Part shown: positions 26,784 through 35,521 of the stretch, in pieces
Layout of the letters: each line of letters starts with the position of its first letter
Position numbering within the stretch: position 1 is the stretch's first letter
Assembly: GCA_029561305.1 (NCBI GenBank)
Contig: JAKQJG010000189.1
Location: 1 to 38,372, forward strand
Source: Bacteroidota bacterium
GTDB lineage: Bacteria > Bacteroidota > Bacteroidia > Chitinophagales > Chitinophagaceae
Reading direction: 5' to 3'
Length of the DNA stretch: 38,372 bases
Notes under the pieces: model-generated
The model's input: only the letters and a program-made list of their open reading frames with translations
What the model was told of the DNA's origin: nothing
The model's database searches: none
Made by a program: the position numbers and the translations under genes

Positions 26784-27404
26784 ATGGCAGTTGTAATTAC
26801 GAGAAGTTTTGGAGTTAACTATAAAAGTCTTTTATCAAGACCTCGTGTCTCACACAAAGTGAGTGAATATGTTTTTGATTTTATAAATGAAAATCTTTTA
26901 AAGCCAAACAACGTATTACAAAGTGACAAGTATGTATATATTCTTACGTTGACTTTTTCTTTTGAAATTCCTAAAACCAGAAAATTTCCGTTTCCATATA
27001 CAAGTCCTTTTGCAACGCCTGCAAGACTTTATTTTCCACAAAATGGCTATAGAACTTTTGAGAAAGTTGAAAAATGGGCGACATTGGCTGTCATTGCTGA
27101 CGATATAGATGAAACAATCAGTCCTTATGAATATGCTAAGGTTGTCTTTATTATGTTAGCAGACTTTTTATTATACAATTATAAAAAATTTGACAAGAAA
27201 ATATTTGACGAGTTGATTCTAAAACTGGACAAAAACTATATTGAGCGGTTTCCGTTTCCAGCTGCTTTTGACGAACAAAAATATTCCTTAGATGATACGG
27301 AATACCCTGTTATACCTTTAAGCGAAGGATTTGATTGGATAGGTATTGGTAATTGGGTGACAATTAATCCTAAAGTTGAGTATTTAAAATATTATGGGGT
27401 TTAA
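26784..27404 (+). CDS. AT-rich orphan gene, protein of unknown function
   Basis: 206 aa starting MAVVITRSFGVN. No signal peptide, no transmembrane segment and no motif I recognise. It is rich in Phe, Tyr, Lys and Pro (KFPFPYTSPFATPARLYF, KKFDKKIFDELILKLDKNY) and acidic in the middle. G+C counted by hand at 26821-27000 is about 28 %, against about 50 % for 25021-25200 in the neighbouring mutase gene, so it looks acquired. It is flanked by short non-coding DNA upstream and a gene-poor stretch downstream. A cytoplasmic protein of an accessory or defence-like system cannot be excluded, but nothing shows it. Confidence 0.7.
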   Translation: MAVVITRSFGVNYKSLLSRPRVSHKVSEYVFDFINENLLKPNNVLQSDKYVYILTLTFSFEIPKTRKFPFPYTSPFATPARLYFPQNGYRTFEKVEKWATLAVIADDIDETISPYEYAKVVFIMLADFLLYNYKKFDKKIFDELILKLDKNYIERFPFPAAFDEQKYSLDDTEYPVIPLSEGFDWIGIGNWVTINPKVEYLKYYGV

Positions 27405-27928
27405 GCACCTGCGCCCAACAGTAGCAATGCTGCAAAATGGGAAGTTATCAATCAGCCACTACGGTAATACCTGCCCGGAATATACAGTCTCCAATTATCC
27501 GGAATTTGTTAAGAGAATATTAAGATACCATCCTTTTGCACGGCAGCATAACTTTAAGTGCTATCCTTTTTTCTTTTGGCCGTCAATAAAAAAAATCTTC
27601 AAAACCCTTATCCAGCAAGGCTTTTGTAAATTATGCAACCTGCTAAGAGTAAACAAAGCCTTCTTAATTTGACGCTTTGCGTAAAAATAACACATCTATC
27701 TTTGCGTTATCAATCTGAAAAAATTAATCCGGAACGTACCCAGGTTAATTTCAGGAAAAGTGAAACAGTTAAAAAAATAATACTGGCACTTTATCAAATC
27801 AAAAGAAGGCAACTACGAAGCCTGCCATTTGACCCAACGTTTGCTAACATTTTGCCGCTGTATGAAAAGCAATTGCGAAAGCAGTTGAGTGAAAATGTAT
27901 TTGGTAACTAAAATATAAACTAAACACT
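27405..27928. other. gene-poor interval with weak ORFs, a hairpin and a promoter
   Basis: Two overlapping frames of 92 codons (27394-27672 and 27633-27911) are open, but neither has a convincing start, family or codon pattern. The second spans the promoter at 27676-27704, so it cannot be translated from that transcript. An imperfect inverted repeat (27617-27627 with 27653-27662, AAGGCTTTTGT / ACAAAGCCTT) may end the 206-aa gene transcript. The final ~210 bases would be the leader of the gene at 27929. Confidence 0.5.
27676..27704 (+). promoter_or_regulatory. candidate promoter for the small secreted protein gene
   Basis: TTTG (27676-27679) and TATCTTTG (27697-27704) separated by 17 bases match the Bacteroidota -33/-7 form at the short end of spacing. 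The gene starts at 27929, so the leader would be about 215 bases. Confidence 0.5.
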
Positions 27929-28339
27929 ATGAACAAGATCAAAAACACAGCAGTAGCACTTTCAGCGATCGTGTTATTTGCAGGCAACAGTTTTGCCGGA
28001 ACAACAGTTAATAACCCTGTAAACAATGCTGGTATTTACTACGGTGAAGAGCCTGCAGCAGAGTTACTTTCAGTAAATTACCTCGGCGAAAACGAAGAGT
28101 ACCTTTTCTTTGAAGTATCAGTAAAAGCAGGCAACAACAAATCTGTTTCTTTTGCTGTAAACGATGCAACAGAAGGTGAATTGTACACTGCTACTTTCAA
28201 TGCAGACAAAGTGCAGACTTTGAAAATTGAAAAAAGGTTTAACCAGGAGTTGAACTTTAATGTAAGGGCTGGTAAAAAGAACTACACAAAGTCATTTACC
28301 GTAGTGCCGACTGTGACATTGGAAGTTGTGAAAAACTAA
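27929..28339 (+). CDS. small secreted protein
   Basis: 136 aa. The signal peptide MNKIKNTAVALSAIVLFAGNSFA is followed by a mature domain of about 110 residues with alternating beta strands (EYLFFEVSVKAGNNKSVSFAV, LNFNVRAGKKNYTKSF, TVTLEVVKN). It has no Cys and no sorting domain. Similar short secreted beta proteins occur in Chitinophagaceae in families, often highly expressed; I infer this from the pattern, not from a search. It is preceded by a long leader and followed by a hairpin. Confidence 0.8.
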   Translation: MNKIKNTAVALSAIVLFAGNSFAGTTVNNPVNNAGIYYGEEPAAELLSVNYLGENEEYLFFEVSVKAGNNKSVSFAVNDATEGELYTATFNADKVQTLKIEKRFNQELNFNVRAGKKNYTKSFTVVPTVTLEVVKN

Positions 28340-28388
28340 TGTAAACTTCCATTGCCTGCTATGATGAATGAAACAACAAAGAATATTC

Positions 28389-28441
28389 CCCATCCTGCAA
28401 CATTCCCTTTGTAAAACAACACTGGATAAGTGCAGGATGGG
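28389..28441 (+). terminator. long-loop inverted repeat after secreted protein gene
   Basis: An 11-bp perfect stem CCCATCCTGCA / TGCAGGATGGG encloses a 31-base loop and is followed by TTTT. It lies 50 bases after the stop of the plus-strand gene and 26 bases before the convergent gene ends. The long loop makes it less typical than the other terminators. Confidence 0.5.
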
Positions 28442-28466
28442 TTTTCCCAAGGGAGGACCTAAGCGT

Positions 28467-29183
28467 TTAAACCGCTGAAGAAATAAACTTCACTAAATAT
28501 CTTTTAGCTATCGGCAGCAATGTTTCTTCTACAGGAAAGCTTAAAGAAGTCTCCATAACATATACCGCAGGATTTGGTAAGTCAGTTTTCACTTTTATCA
28601 GTTCTGCTTTTATATGCTCGTAGGTAGATGAAAAGTTCCTGTGCCAGCAATCCACATAACTGGTTTTGATACCACGGTATCTTGTATCCCTCTTTTCAAA
28701 AAACGACAATTGATACTGATATACGTGTGTATCTTTTATATGCCCATTGTTCAGAAAAAAATACCCTTCCGAATTATCAAGCGGCACTAATCCAACCGGC
28801 TGAATATTGATCTTCTCTTCCACAAATTCATAGATCTCGGTTCCATCATTGATGGTATTTTTCATTTGGCCGGAAGAATAATTGATGATGTCTTCCAGCT
28901 CCTTCATCAGTTCGGTGTCTTCAATTACCTGCTCATAGAACAGCGACAGTTTTTCCATTTGCACACCATTCAGCCTTTTTGGAAAATGGTTCTGCAAAAA
29001 TTTCTTGTTATCCCTGAAGGATACAATATTGTTGTAATGAAAAATAATGTCGGCCAGTTGCGGGTAGAGTTTATTTTCCTTAAAGCCCTTGTTGATCTCC
29101 TGCAGGTAAGCAAGCAGGGTGTATTTCTTTAGTTCAAAATCAATAAAGCCTTCGGCAAACCAGGTGTCAGAAAGTGTTTTCAT
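28467..29183 (-). CDS. conserved-looking protein of unknown function
   Basis: 238 aa, start MKTLSDTWFAEGFIDFELKKY, no signal peptide or membrane segment. The N-terminal half is strongly helical (YLQEINKGFKENKLYPQLADI ... LSLFYEQVIEDTELMKELEDI), the C-terminal half is mixed (YFFLNNGHIKDTHVYQYQLSFF). I do not recognise the family; it looks like a Bacteroidota cytoplasmic protein of the type 'hypothetical with helical N-terminus'. It is divergent from the glucosidase gene, with 186 bases between them, and could be regulated with it. Confidence 0.75.
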   Translation of the reverse strand: MKTLSDTWFAEGFIDFELKKYTLLAYLQEINKGFKENKLYPQLADIIFHYNNIVSFRDNKKFLQNHFPKRLNGVQMEKLSLFYEQVIEDTELMKELEDIINYSSGQMKNTINDGTEIYEFVEEKINIQPVGLVPLDNSEGYFFLNNGHIKDTHVYQYQLSFFEKRDTRYRGIKTSYVDCWHRNFSSTYEHIKAELIKVKTDLPNPAVYVMETSLSFPVEETLLPIAKRYLVKFISSAV

Positions 29184-29369
29184 ATCTGAAATTTTTGTGG
29201 TACCTGTAAATTAGGAAAAAAAACAAAACGAAATATGCAACGTTCAAACAGAAATTTTATTGGATAGCCTCCCCTGGATGAATCAAATAGAAACAAACTA
29301 TTATTAATTTGTTACTTTTAACTTGTTTACAAACGATTTGCTGCTATATAGCCAAAAGAATTTTAAATA

Positions 29370-32048
29370 ATGAGCATGACAGCAGAACACCAGCGGTTAG
29401 CAGTTAATAATAAAAAGCCAATACCCCTTGAGCAATGGGGGCCGTACCTCAGCGAGAGACAATGGGGTACCGTAAGAGAAGACTATAGTGACAATGGCGA
29501 TGCATGGGGTTACCTGCCCTTTGATCAGTCGCACTACCGTGCCTACCGCTGGGGTGAAGACGGGCTGGCAGGTATTTCTGATTATTTTCAAAATTTATGT
29601 TTTGCTGTTGCCTTGTGGAATGGCAAAGACAAGGTATTGAAAGAGCGCCTGTTTGGGCTCGGTAACTATGATGGTAACCACGGAGAGGATGTAAAGGAAC
29701 TATATTATTACGAAGACAATATTCCAACGCATTATTACATGGAGTATTTATACAAGTATCCACAAAATGAATTTCCGTATGATGACCTGCTCAAGAAGAA
29801 CAGGGAAAGAAGCAAGGCCGAACCGGAATATGAAATCCTGGATACAGGTGTATTTGACAATGATGACTATTTTGATGTAAAAGTCACCTATGCCAAGCAA
29901 AACCCCCAGGATATTTTTATAAAAATAGATATTACCAACCGGGGCAAAAAGGAGGCGCCACTAACGGTGCTGCCCACCCTGTGGTTTTACAACCGCTGGG
30001 TTTATACGCCGGATGATCCAAAACCTTCTATAAAACTCATCGATAAAACTTCGGCATGTGCCAAGCACAGCAACCTGGGCAATTACTATTTTTATTTCCA
30101 GGCTGCCAATGACCGGCTGTTCACAGAAAACGAAACCAATATTTTTAAATTCAACGGTACAGGTGATAAAAATGCCTTCACCAAGGATTCTATAAACGAT
30201 GCCATTGTAACTGGTGCCGGCAGAACGAAGCTCCGGAATAGAAAAGAAGGGACAAAGTTCTCGCCCGTGTATGAAACCTTGCTGAAAGGAGGCGAAACAA
30301 AAACTATTTATTGCCGCCTTACCAGCAGTGCCGATACAAGACCATTTACCAACGGCTTTGAAAAGATTTTTACAGTAAGAAAAGAAGAAGCAGACGCTTT
30401 TTATAATGCCATATTGCCAACTGATATCCCTGCTGATCTTAGAAACATACAACGTAAAGCGCTGGCCGGTTTGTTGTGGAGCAAACAATATTATCATTAT
30501 GATGTGGAACGCTGGATCTCCACCAGTGATGGTATAACGCCGGTGAATATGGGTAAACAAAAAGGCCGCAACAGCGACTGGACGCATTTAAAGAACCAGG
30601 ATATCATTGCCATGCCCGATAAATGGGAATACCCGTGGTATGCAGCATGGGACCTGGCATTTCATTGTATCTCATTAGCCATGGTGGATGTGGTATTTGC
30701 CAAACACCAGTTGCAATTGATGATGAGGGAATGGTATATGAAACCAGACGGGCAGTTACCTGCTTATGAATGGAACTTTGGTGACGTGAATCCACCGGTG
30801 CAGGCCTGGGCGGCCATGGAAATATACCGTATTGAAAAAGAAACTTACGGTGCCGGTGATGTGCTTTTTTTAAAAAGGGTGTTTCAAAAACTGCTGATCA
30901 ATTTTACCTGGTGGATAAATCGTAAGGACCGCAGCGGGAATAATATTTTTGAAGGAGGATTTTTAGGTCTTGATAATATCGGTGTATTCAACCGCAGTCA
31001 TCATTTTACAGAAGGTATGCAACTGGAGCAGGCGGATGGCACCAGCTGGATGGGTATGTATGCTTTGAATATGATGGACATGGCACTGGAAATATCACGC
31101 CATGATATTGCATTTGAAGACAGCGCTACCAAATTTTTCGAGCATTTTGTTTTAATAGCCGAAGCGCTCAACAGCCACTTAATGTGGAACGACGAAGACA
31201 AGTTTTTTTATGATACACTCTGTATTGCAGGGCAGGAACCATTGCCGCTGAGGATACAGAGCATCGTAGGACTCACCAGTTTATTTGCAGTGAGTAATAT
31301 CAGCAAAGCACAGTTTGATGCCGTGCCGGATTTTACCAAGCGTATTCAATGGTTTGAAAACTACCGCAAGACAAATAAAAAATTCTGGCCCAATGAAGAA
31401 CGCGGCGATGATGAAGAAGTACTGGTATCGCTGGTGCCAAAAGAAAGACTGGTGTTTTTATTGCAGCGCTTACTGCACGAAGAAGAGTTTTTATCTGATG
31501 GTGGCATCAGGGCTTTATCCAGATACCATAAGGCCAATCCATACTCTGTAACGATCGACGGGGAAACATACAACATTCAATACGATCCTGGTGATTCAAC
31601 CAGTAATTTATTTGGCGGCAACAGTAACTGGCGTGGACCGGTGTGGATGCCCATCAATTATTTGATCATCCGTTCTATCAGAAAGTACGGCGAGTTTTAT
31701 GGTGACAGTTTGAAAGTAGAATGTCCTGTTGGTTCGGGCAATGAATTGAATTTACTGGAAGTGGCAGAATTGCTTACGCTCCGGGTAGTAAGCCTTTTTG
31801 CAAAGGATGAAAATGGCGACCGTAAATCTTATGGTGAGTACAACTCATTTTATAAAAAACCGGGCAACGAAGACCTGTTACTGTTCTTTGAATATTTCCA
31901 TGGCGATTCGGGAAGTGGGTTAGGTGCCAGCCATCAAACAGGATGGACCTCGTTGGTGGCAGACCTTATCGGTGGTAAAGAAGTGGAAACGGATGAATTT
32001 AAAGAGGGTGGGGGTTGTGAGATTTTTTTAGAGGAGGACGAGAAGTGA
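29370..32048 (+). CDS. bacterial GH63/MGH1-like glucosidase
   Basis: 892 aa without a signal peptide, so cytoplasmic. The opening LSERQWGTVREDYS ... DAWGYLPFDQSHYRAYRWGEDG and NYDGNHGEDVKELYYYEDNIPTH are hallmark segments of this family. The (alpha/alpha)6 barrel follows with the candidate catalytic region YAAWDLAFHCISLA, GQLPAYEWNFGDVNPPVQAWA and GNSNWRGPVWMPINYL. Family members hydrolyse glucosides or mannosylglycerate-like compounds, but the substrate of this protein cannot be told from sequence. No sugar-uptake or transport gene lies next to it, and a small secreted protein gene follows. Confidence 0.92.
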   Translation: MSMTAEHQRLAVNNKKPIPLEQWGPYLSERQWGTVREDYSDNGDAWGYLPFDQSHYRAYRWGEDGLAGISDYFQNLCFAVALWNGKDKVLKERLFGLGNYDGNHGEDVKELYYYEDNIPTHYYMEYLYKYPQNEFPYDDLLKKNRERSKAEPEYEILDTGVFDNDDYFDVKVTYAKQNPQDIFIKIDITNRGKKEAPLTVLPTLWFYNRWVYTPDDPKPSIKLIDKTSACAKHSNLGNYYFYFQAANDRLFTENETNIFKFNGTGDKNAFTKDSINDAIVTGAGRTKLRNRKEGTKFSPVYETLLKGGETKTIYCRLTSSADTRPFTNGFEKIFTVRKEEADAFYNAILPTDIPADLRNIQRKALAGLLWSKQYYHYDVERWISTSDGITPVNMGKQKGRNSDWTHLKNQDIIAMPDKWEYPWYAAWDLAFHCISLAMVDVVFAKHQLQLMMREWYMKPDGQLPAYEWNFGDVNPPVQAWAAMEIYRIEKETYGAGDVLFLKRVFQKLLINFTWWINRKDRSGNNIFEGGFLGLDNIGVFNRSHHFTEGMQLEQADGTSWMGMYALNMMDMALEISRHDIAFEDSATKFFEHFVLIAEALNSHLMWNDEDKFFYDTLCIAGQEPLPLRIQSIVGLTSLFAVSNISKAQFDAVPDFTKRIQWFENYRKTNKKFWPNEERGDDEEVLVSLVPKERLVFLLQRLLHEEEFLSDGGIRALSRYHKANPYSVTIDGETYNIQYDPGDSTSNLFGGNSNWRGPVWMPINYLIIRSIRKYGEFYGDSLKVECPVGSGNELNLLEVAELLTLRVVSLFAKDENGDRKSYGEYNSFYKKPGNEDLLLFFEYFHGDSGSGLGASHQTGWTSLVADLIGGKEVETDEFKEGGGCEIFLEEDEK

Positions 32049-32117
32049 CAACAGTACAATCAGCATGAACGTCCAAAGAACAGGCGTACGAAAATTATAT
32101 AAGAAAAATTTCAGTAA

Positions 32118-32537
32118 GTGAATTTTGTATATAAAGCCTGCGCCTTGAAATTCTATGCTGCCATATTGGTTATGTTTATCTGTTTGAAAGCTCATTCACA
32201 AGGGATCAGCAAAGACAATTTCTTTTTGACTGTGGACAGTCTGGTAATTAACGATACAATTCACACTTTAATTCTTTCAAAAGATCAGTTACCAGGATTG
32301 AAAAAGGTACATACCAATTTTTCATGGGCACATGTTAAATCTTTCCTCGTTTACTTTTCAGGCCTTAGCTCGCCAGATGCCCTTTCTGTAAAATGTAATG
32401 GCGATATCATTTGTGATGAAGTAAAAAAGATGTATAAATATACCCAGACCAACAGCACGCTTATTTTCGTAGCTACCGTAGAAAATAATCAAGGAAAAGA
32501 AATTGAGTGGGGTACATTCTCAATTGTAGTAAAATAA
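32118..32537 (+). CDS. small secreted protein of unknown function (GTG start)
   Basis: 139 aa from GTG at 32118; the signal peptide ALKFYAAILVMFICLKAHS is cut before QGIS. An ATG at 32172 lies within the hydrophobic core and would remove part of it, so GTG is preferred. The mature part is beta-rich (LVINDTIHTLILSKDQLPG, NSTLIFVATVENNQG) with two Cys (KCNGDIICDE) that may form a disulphide. No family recognised. It follows the glucosidase by 69 bases. Confidence 0.65.
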   Translation: MNFVYKACALKFYAAILVMFICLKAHSQGISKDNFFLTVDSLVINDTIHTLILSKDQLPGLKKVHTNFSWAHVKSFLVYFSGLSSPDALSVKCNGDIICDEVKKMYKYTQTNSTLIFVATVENNQGKEIEWGTFSIVVK

Positions 32538-32547
32538 TTTTTGTGTT

Positions 32548-32571
32548 GAATCGGAGCAAACTGTCCGAATC
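32548..32571. terminator. weak hairpin between convergent genes
   Basis: Inverted repeat GAATCGGA / TCCGAATC with one mismatch and an 8-base loop, between the small secreted gene and the flippase gene (it touches the flippase stop). No T-run, so only a tentative terminator. Confidence 0.3.
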
Positions 32572-34070
32572 TACCTGAAAAATTTCCCCACTACCGGAAA
32601 CTGTTGAAACTCCTTCTTCTCAATGTTGGCTACAAACCAAAAGAATCCCATTAACAATACAATTGCTGTGGCTACAGAAAACCAGATATTGCTGTATAGC
32701 ATTCCCAAACCTTTATGTAAAAAGAAAATAAGTACCGTGAGTACTAAATAGGAAATCAGTTTTTTCTTTGCATATGGAACAGGATAATGTTTTTGTCCTA
32801 AATAGTAAGAAGCCAGCATCATAAATGCATAACAGGTAAATGTAGCCCAGGCACTGCCGGTATATCCAAAATAAGGTATCCACCAGATGTTGAGCAAGAC
32901 CGTTATAACAGCACCAGCAATGGTAATAGCAGCACCGTATATATTTTTGTTGGTGAGCTTGTACCACACAGAAAGATTATAATAAATACCAAGGAACACA
33001 CTGCCCATTGCCAGTATCGGCACAATATGAATACCCTCGCCGTATTCCGGGTATTTGATGGTCAATATTTCTTTAAACACGTCCAGGAACAATCCAATTG
33101 CTAAAAACATACAACAACAGGCGATCACAAAAAATTTCATTACCCTTGCATAGGTCTTTTGTGCATTGTCATTTTTACTTTGGTTAAAGAAAAAGGGCTC
33201 TGCTGCCATGCGGAACATCTGTATAAAAATAGTGATGAGGACAGCCAGCCTGTAATTGGCAGCAAATATTCCAAGTTCTTCTTTTGCTTTAATGGGGTCT
33301 GTGGCAATATGCTGGTAAACTAAACGGCTCAGCATCTCATTGATCATTCCACCAAAACCAACGATCAGCAAGGGCCATGAATATTTCAGCACCTCTATCC
33401 ATAAACTCCTGTCAAATCCAAATCGAAAATCTTTCCATTGACCCCAGAGCAGTAAAAAAGTAGCAGCACTGCCAACCAGGTTGCCAATTAAATAATACCC
33501 GATACCAATGGAAGGATCGTACAGCAATAACAAAACGTTATTGGGATCTTTTGCTGCAATTTTCGGGCATACGCCGATGAAGAATATCACAACCAGCACA
33601 TTGATCACGATACCCATCACCCTTACAAAAGCGTATTTACGTGGCCTCCCTTCCTGCCGCAATTTGGCAAAGGGCAGGGTGGCAAGCGTATCAAACAAAA
33701 TAATAAAAGTGAGCCATGTAAAGTACTCCGGGTGTGCTGATAGAAAAGTGGCATTGGCTAATTGTCTTGTACACAAAAGAAGAATGGCAGAAAATACAAT
33801 GGTGGTAACCAACAGGGAGGTATTGAGTGTATTGTAGAGTTTGTATTTATCCCTGTCCTGCACAAAACGGAAATAGCCGGTTTCCACTCCATAAGTAAAA
33901 AGAATATTTAAAAAAGGAACGATCGCATAGATCTGGGTCAAATCGGCTGTATCAACAGCCTTATAAATAAATGCCAGCGAAAAGTTGAGTATATAACCCA
34001 AAAACCTGCTGCCGATAGTCGGCAGGCCATACCAGATTGTTTGTGAAGCCAGTTTTTTTACGCCGCTCAA
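32571..34070 (-). CDS. polysaccharide/lipid-linked oligosaccharide flippase (MATE/MOP superfamily)
   Basis: 499 aa with about 14 hydrophobic segments. The N-terminus MSGVKKLASQTIWYGLPTIGSRFLGY is the usual opening of Wzx-like and MurJ-like flippases. Later features are FVQDRDKYKLYNTL in a cytoplasmic loop and paired helices through the rest of the chain. Such proteins flip lipid-linked glycans across the inner membrane. No glycosyltransferase or polymerase is adjacent, so the glycan is unknown. It could be a gliding-type polysaccharide exporter. Confidence 0.88.
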   Translation of the reverse strand: MSGVKKLASQTIWYGLPTIGSRFLGYILNFSLAFIYKAVDTADLTQIYAIVPFLNILFTYGVETGYFRFVQDRDKYKLYNTLNTSLLVTTIVFSAILLLCTRQLANATFLSAHPEYFTWLTFIILFDTLATLPFAKLRQEGRPRKYAFVRVMGIVINVLVVIFFIGVCPKIAAKDPNNVLLLLYDPSIGIGYYLIGNLVGSAATFLLLWGQWKDFRFGFDRSLWIEVLKYSWPLLIVGFGGMINEMLSRLVYQHIATDPIKAKEELGIFAANYRLAVLITIFIQMFRMAAEPFFFNQSKNDNAQKTYARVMKFFVIACCCMFLAIGLFLDVFKEILTIKYPEYGEGIHIVPILAMGSVFLGIYYNLSVWYKLTNKNIYGAAITIAGAVITVLLNIWWIPYFGYTGSAWATFTCYAFMMLASYYLGQKHYPVPYAKKKLISYLVLTVLIFFLHKGLGMLYSNIWFSVATAIVLLMGFFWFVANIEKKEFQQFPVVGKFFR

Positions 34071-34118
34071 TGTTGGTGGTTTACGGCAAATGTAACCGTA
34101 CTGTACAGGATTAAAAAA

Positions 34119-34343
34119 TTATAGTGAGATGCGGTGATTTACCCCTTGCTTTTTCATAGCAAAATATAGCATACTGCCAATCAAAGGGGCGGCTATCACT
34201 AATGTGAGCCACATGGCTTTTTCCCCCAGAGAGGGAAACTTTCTTTTGTGAATATCAACTACTGCCCGTATGTATAAAAAGAGGCAAACGATAACTGCAA
34301 GGATCATGGCTACGCCAAAAAGTATATCCTGAAGCTGTTCCAT
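34119..34343 (-). CDS. small membrane protein with PLDc_N-like domain
   Basis: 74 aa with two transmembrane segments (about 7-27, ILFGVAMILAVIVCLFLYIR, and 42-62, KAMWLTLVIAAPLIGSMLYF) and the charged linker KRKFPSLGEKAMW. This is the form of the N-terminal domain of cardiolipin synthases (PLDc_N, PF13396) that also occurs alone. Its function as a stand-alone protein is unclear. It precedes the flippase gene on the same strand with 48 bases between. Confidence 0.75.
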   Translation of the reverse strand: MEQLQDILFGVAMILAVIVCLFLYIRAVVDIHKRKFPSLGEKAMWLTLVIAAPLIGSMLYFAMKKQGVNHRISL

Positions 34344-34450
34344 ATCAGATGATTTGTAAAATAAAGTTATTGGTTTTTCTTACATCACAGTCGCAGCACT
34401 TCTTTATCTCAAAATTTACAACCTATGTGCAACCTTTTTTTTACAACCAC

Positions 34451-34458
34451 TATCTTTG
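34451..34458 (+). promoter_or_regulatory. -7 box TATCTTTG for the coiled-coil secreted protein gene
   Basis: TATCTTTG lies 18 bases before the ATG at 34476. A partial -33 box TGTG (34426-34429) is 21 bases upstream. The box supports the choice of 34476, not the upstream ATG at 34425, as the start. Confidence 0.55.
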
Positions 34459-34475
34459 AGAAAAATTTATCATTT

Positions 34476-35114
34476 ATGAAAAAAATTCTCCTTTCAGCAG
34501 TCATATTGTTTGTAACGGTAACCCTTTTTGCACAGGCCCGGACAGCCACTGCCGATTATAACAAAACAACCCAGCCTGCGGTAGAAATAGAAATTCCTTT
34601 TGAAGAAAAAACGGTGATGAAATCCCTGGTGGAGAAAATGGAAAAGAAGGGTTATAAGGGGAAGGAAAATAAAGGGTACATGGTATTTAAAGGTGTTACC
34701 ATGAGCGAACTTGGTTCCGGCACTTATGATCTTTATTTTAAGACAGAACGCAAAAGCCGTAAAGAAAAAGATATCACGATTCTTACCATGCTGGTATCAA
34801 GCGGCTACGAAAAATTTATCAGCGAGGCAGATAATGCAGAACTGCATAACAGTATGAAAAGTTTTGTAAATACCCATACGGACAACGCTACTGCCTACGA
34901 CCTGGAGTTGCAGGTAAAAGAACAACAGGAAGCAACGGACAAATCTGTTAAGAAATACAACAGTTCAGTAGAAGATGGACAGGACCTGGTGAAGAAAAAA
35001 GAAAAACTGGAAAAAGAAATTGCGGAGAATATTCAAAAACAGGCTGAATTAAAGGCGGAATCTGAAAAGCAGGCCCAAATCCTGGAGACTTTAAAGGCGA
35101 AGCGCAGGCAATAA
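34476..35114 (+). CDS. secreted protein with C-terminal coiled coil
   Basis: 212 aa with signal peptide MKKILLSAVILFVTVTLFAQ. The N-terminal two-thirds is an alpha/beta domain (VMKSLVEKMEKKGYKGKEN ... KDITILTMLVSSGYEKF) and the last ~70 residues (ATDKSVKKYN ... KKKEKLEKEIAENIQKQ ... AELKAESEKQAQILETL) form a charged coiled coil. Function unknown; not membrane-anchored. The 5' start is fixed by the signal peptide and promoter position. Confidence 0.82.
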   Translation: MKKILLSAVILFVTVTLFAQARTATADYNKTTQPAVEIEIPFEEKTVMKSLVEKMEKKGYKGKENKGYMVFKGVTMSELGSGTYDLYFKTERKSRKEKDITILTMLVSSGYEKFISEADNAELHNSMKSFVNTHTDNATAYDLELQVKEQQEATDKSVKKYNSSVEDGQDLVKKKEKLEKEIAENIQKQAELKAESEKQAQILETLKAKRRQ

Positions 35115-35138
35115 AAAGGGTAAAATGCCGTTTAAAAG

Positions 35139-35168
35139 AAAGTGCAATCCAACAATTGCACTTTTTTT
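35139..35168 (+). terminator. intrinsic terminator after the coiled-coil protein gene
   Basis: Perfect 10-bp stem AAAGTGCAAT / ATTGCACTTT with loop CCAACA, followed by a run of T on the plus strand. The gene at 35189 begins 20 bases later, so it has its own start after this point or is weakly read through. Confidence 0.9.
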
Positions 35169-35188
35169 CATCCCATATCCGGCACAGT

Positions 35189-35521
35189 ATGAAATTGTGG
35201 TACATATCGCTTCTGCTCAGTATCGCCTCCTGCATTATACTGCTCATCATTTATTTTTTGCCGGATACTTACACCATATTTAACTGGACAAAAACGGAAG
35301 TACAAGCTGGTGTGTTGTTTCCTGTATTATTATTAAGCTGGGCTACTGCGTTATTTGGCTTCTTGTTCAACAACCTGTTTATTGATAAAAATTTAGTGGA
35401 GAAAGATGCTAAAGTAATGCCGCCATTAAAGGCTTACCTGCCTACTTATCTCGGTATGCCGGCCTTTACTTCTTTTGTGTGGTTTATCATCCGCTGGTAC
35501 AAAGGAAAGCCCAATCTTTAA
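35189..35521 (+). CDS. small membrane protein of unknown function
   Basis: 110 aa from the ATG at 35189 (MKLWYISLLLSIASC); the frame extends upstream into the terminator from TTG at 35156, which is unlikely. Hydrophobic segments lie at about 5-24, 43-62 and 84-103. No motif recognised. Its 3' end overlaps convergent arfB by 4 bases. Confidence 0.7.
   Translation: MKLWYISLLLSIASCIILLIIYFLPDTYTIFNWTKTEVQAGVLFPVLLLSWATALFGFLFNNLFIDKNLVEKDAKVMPPLKAYLPTYLGMPAFTSFVWFIIRWYKGKPNL

Noticed and set aside
26784-27404. Toxin-antitoxin or immunity gene
   Set aside because: No partner gene, no family motif and a single gene; compositional oddity alone is not evidence of such a role.
26697-27560. Integron-like cassette around the 206-aa gene (GCCCAAC at 27413-27419 just after the stop matches the RYYYAAC half-site of attC)
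   Set aside because: No matching GTTRRRY half-site was found downstream (GTTAAGA and GTTATCA do not fit) nor before the gene, and no integrase is present.
27394-27911. Two overlapping 92-codon plus-strand ORFs
   Set aside because: No recognisable domain, odd start positions (one inside the previous gene, one spanning a promoter), and no ribosome-binding or signal features; kept only as description of the interval.
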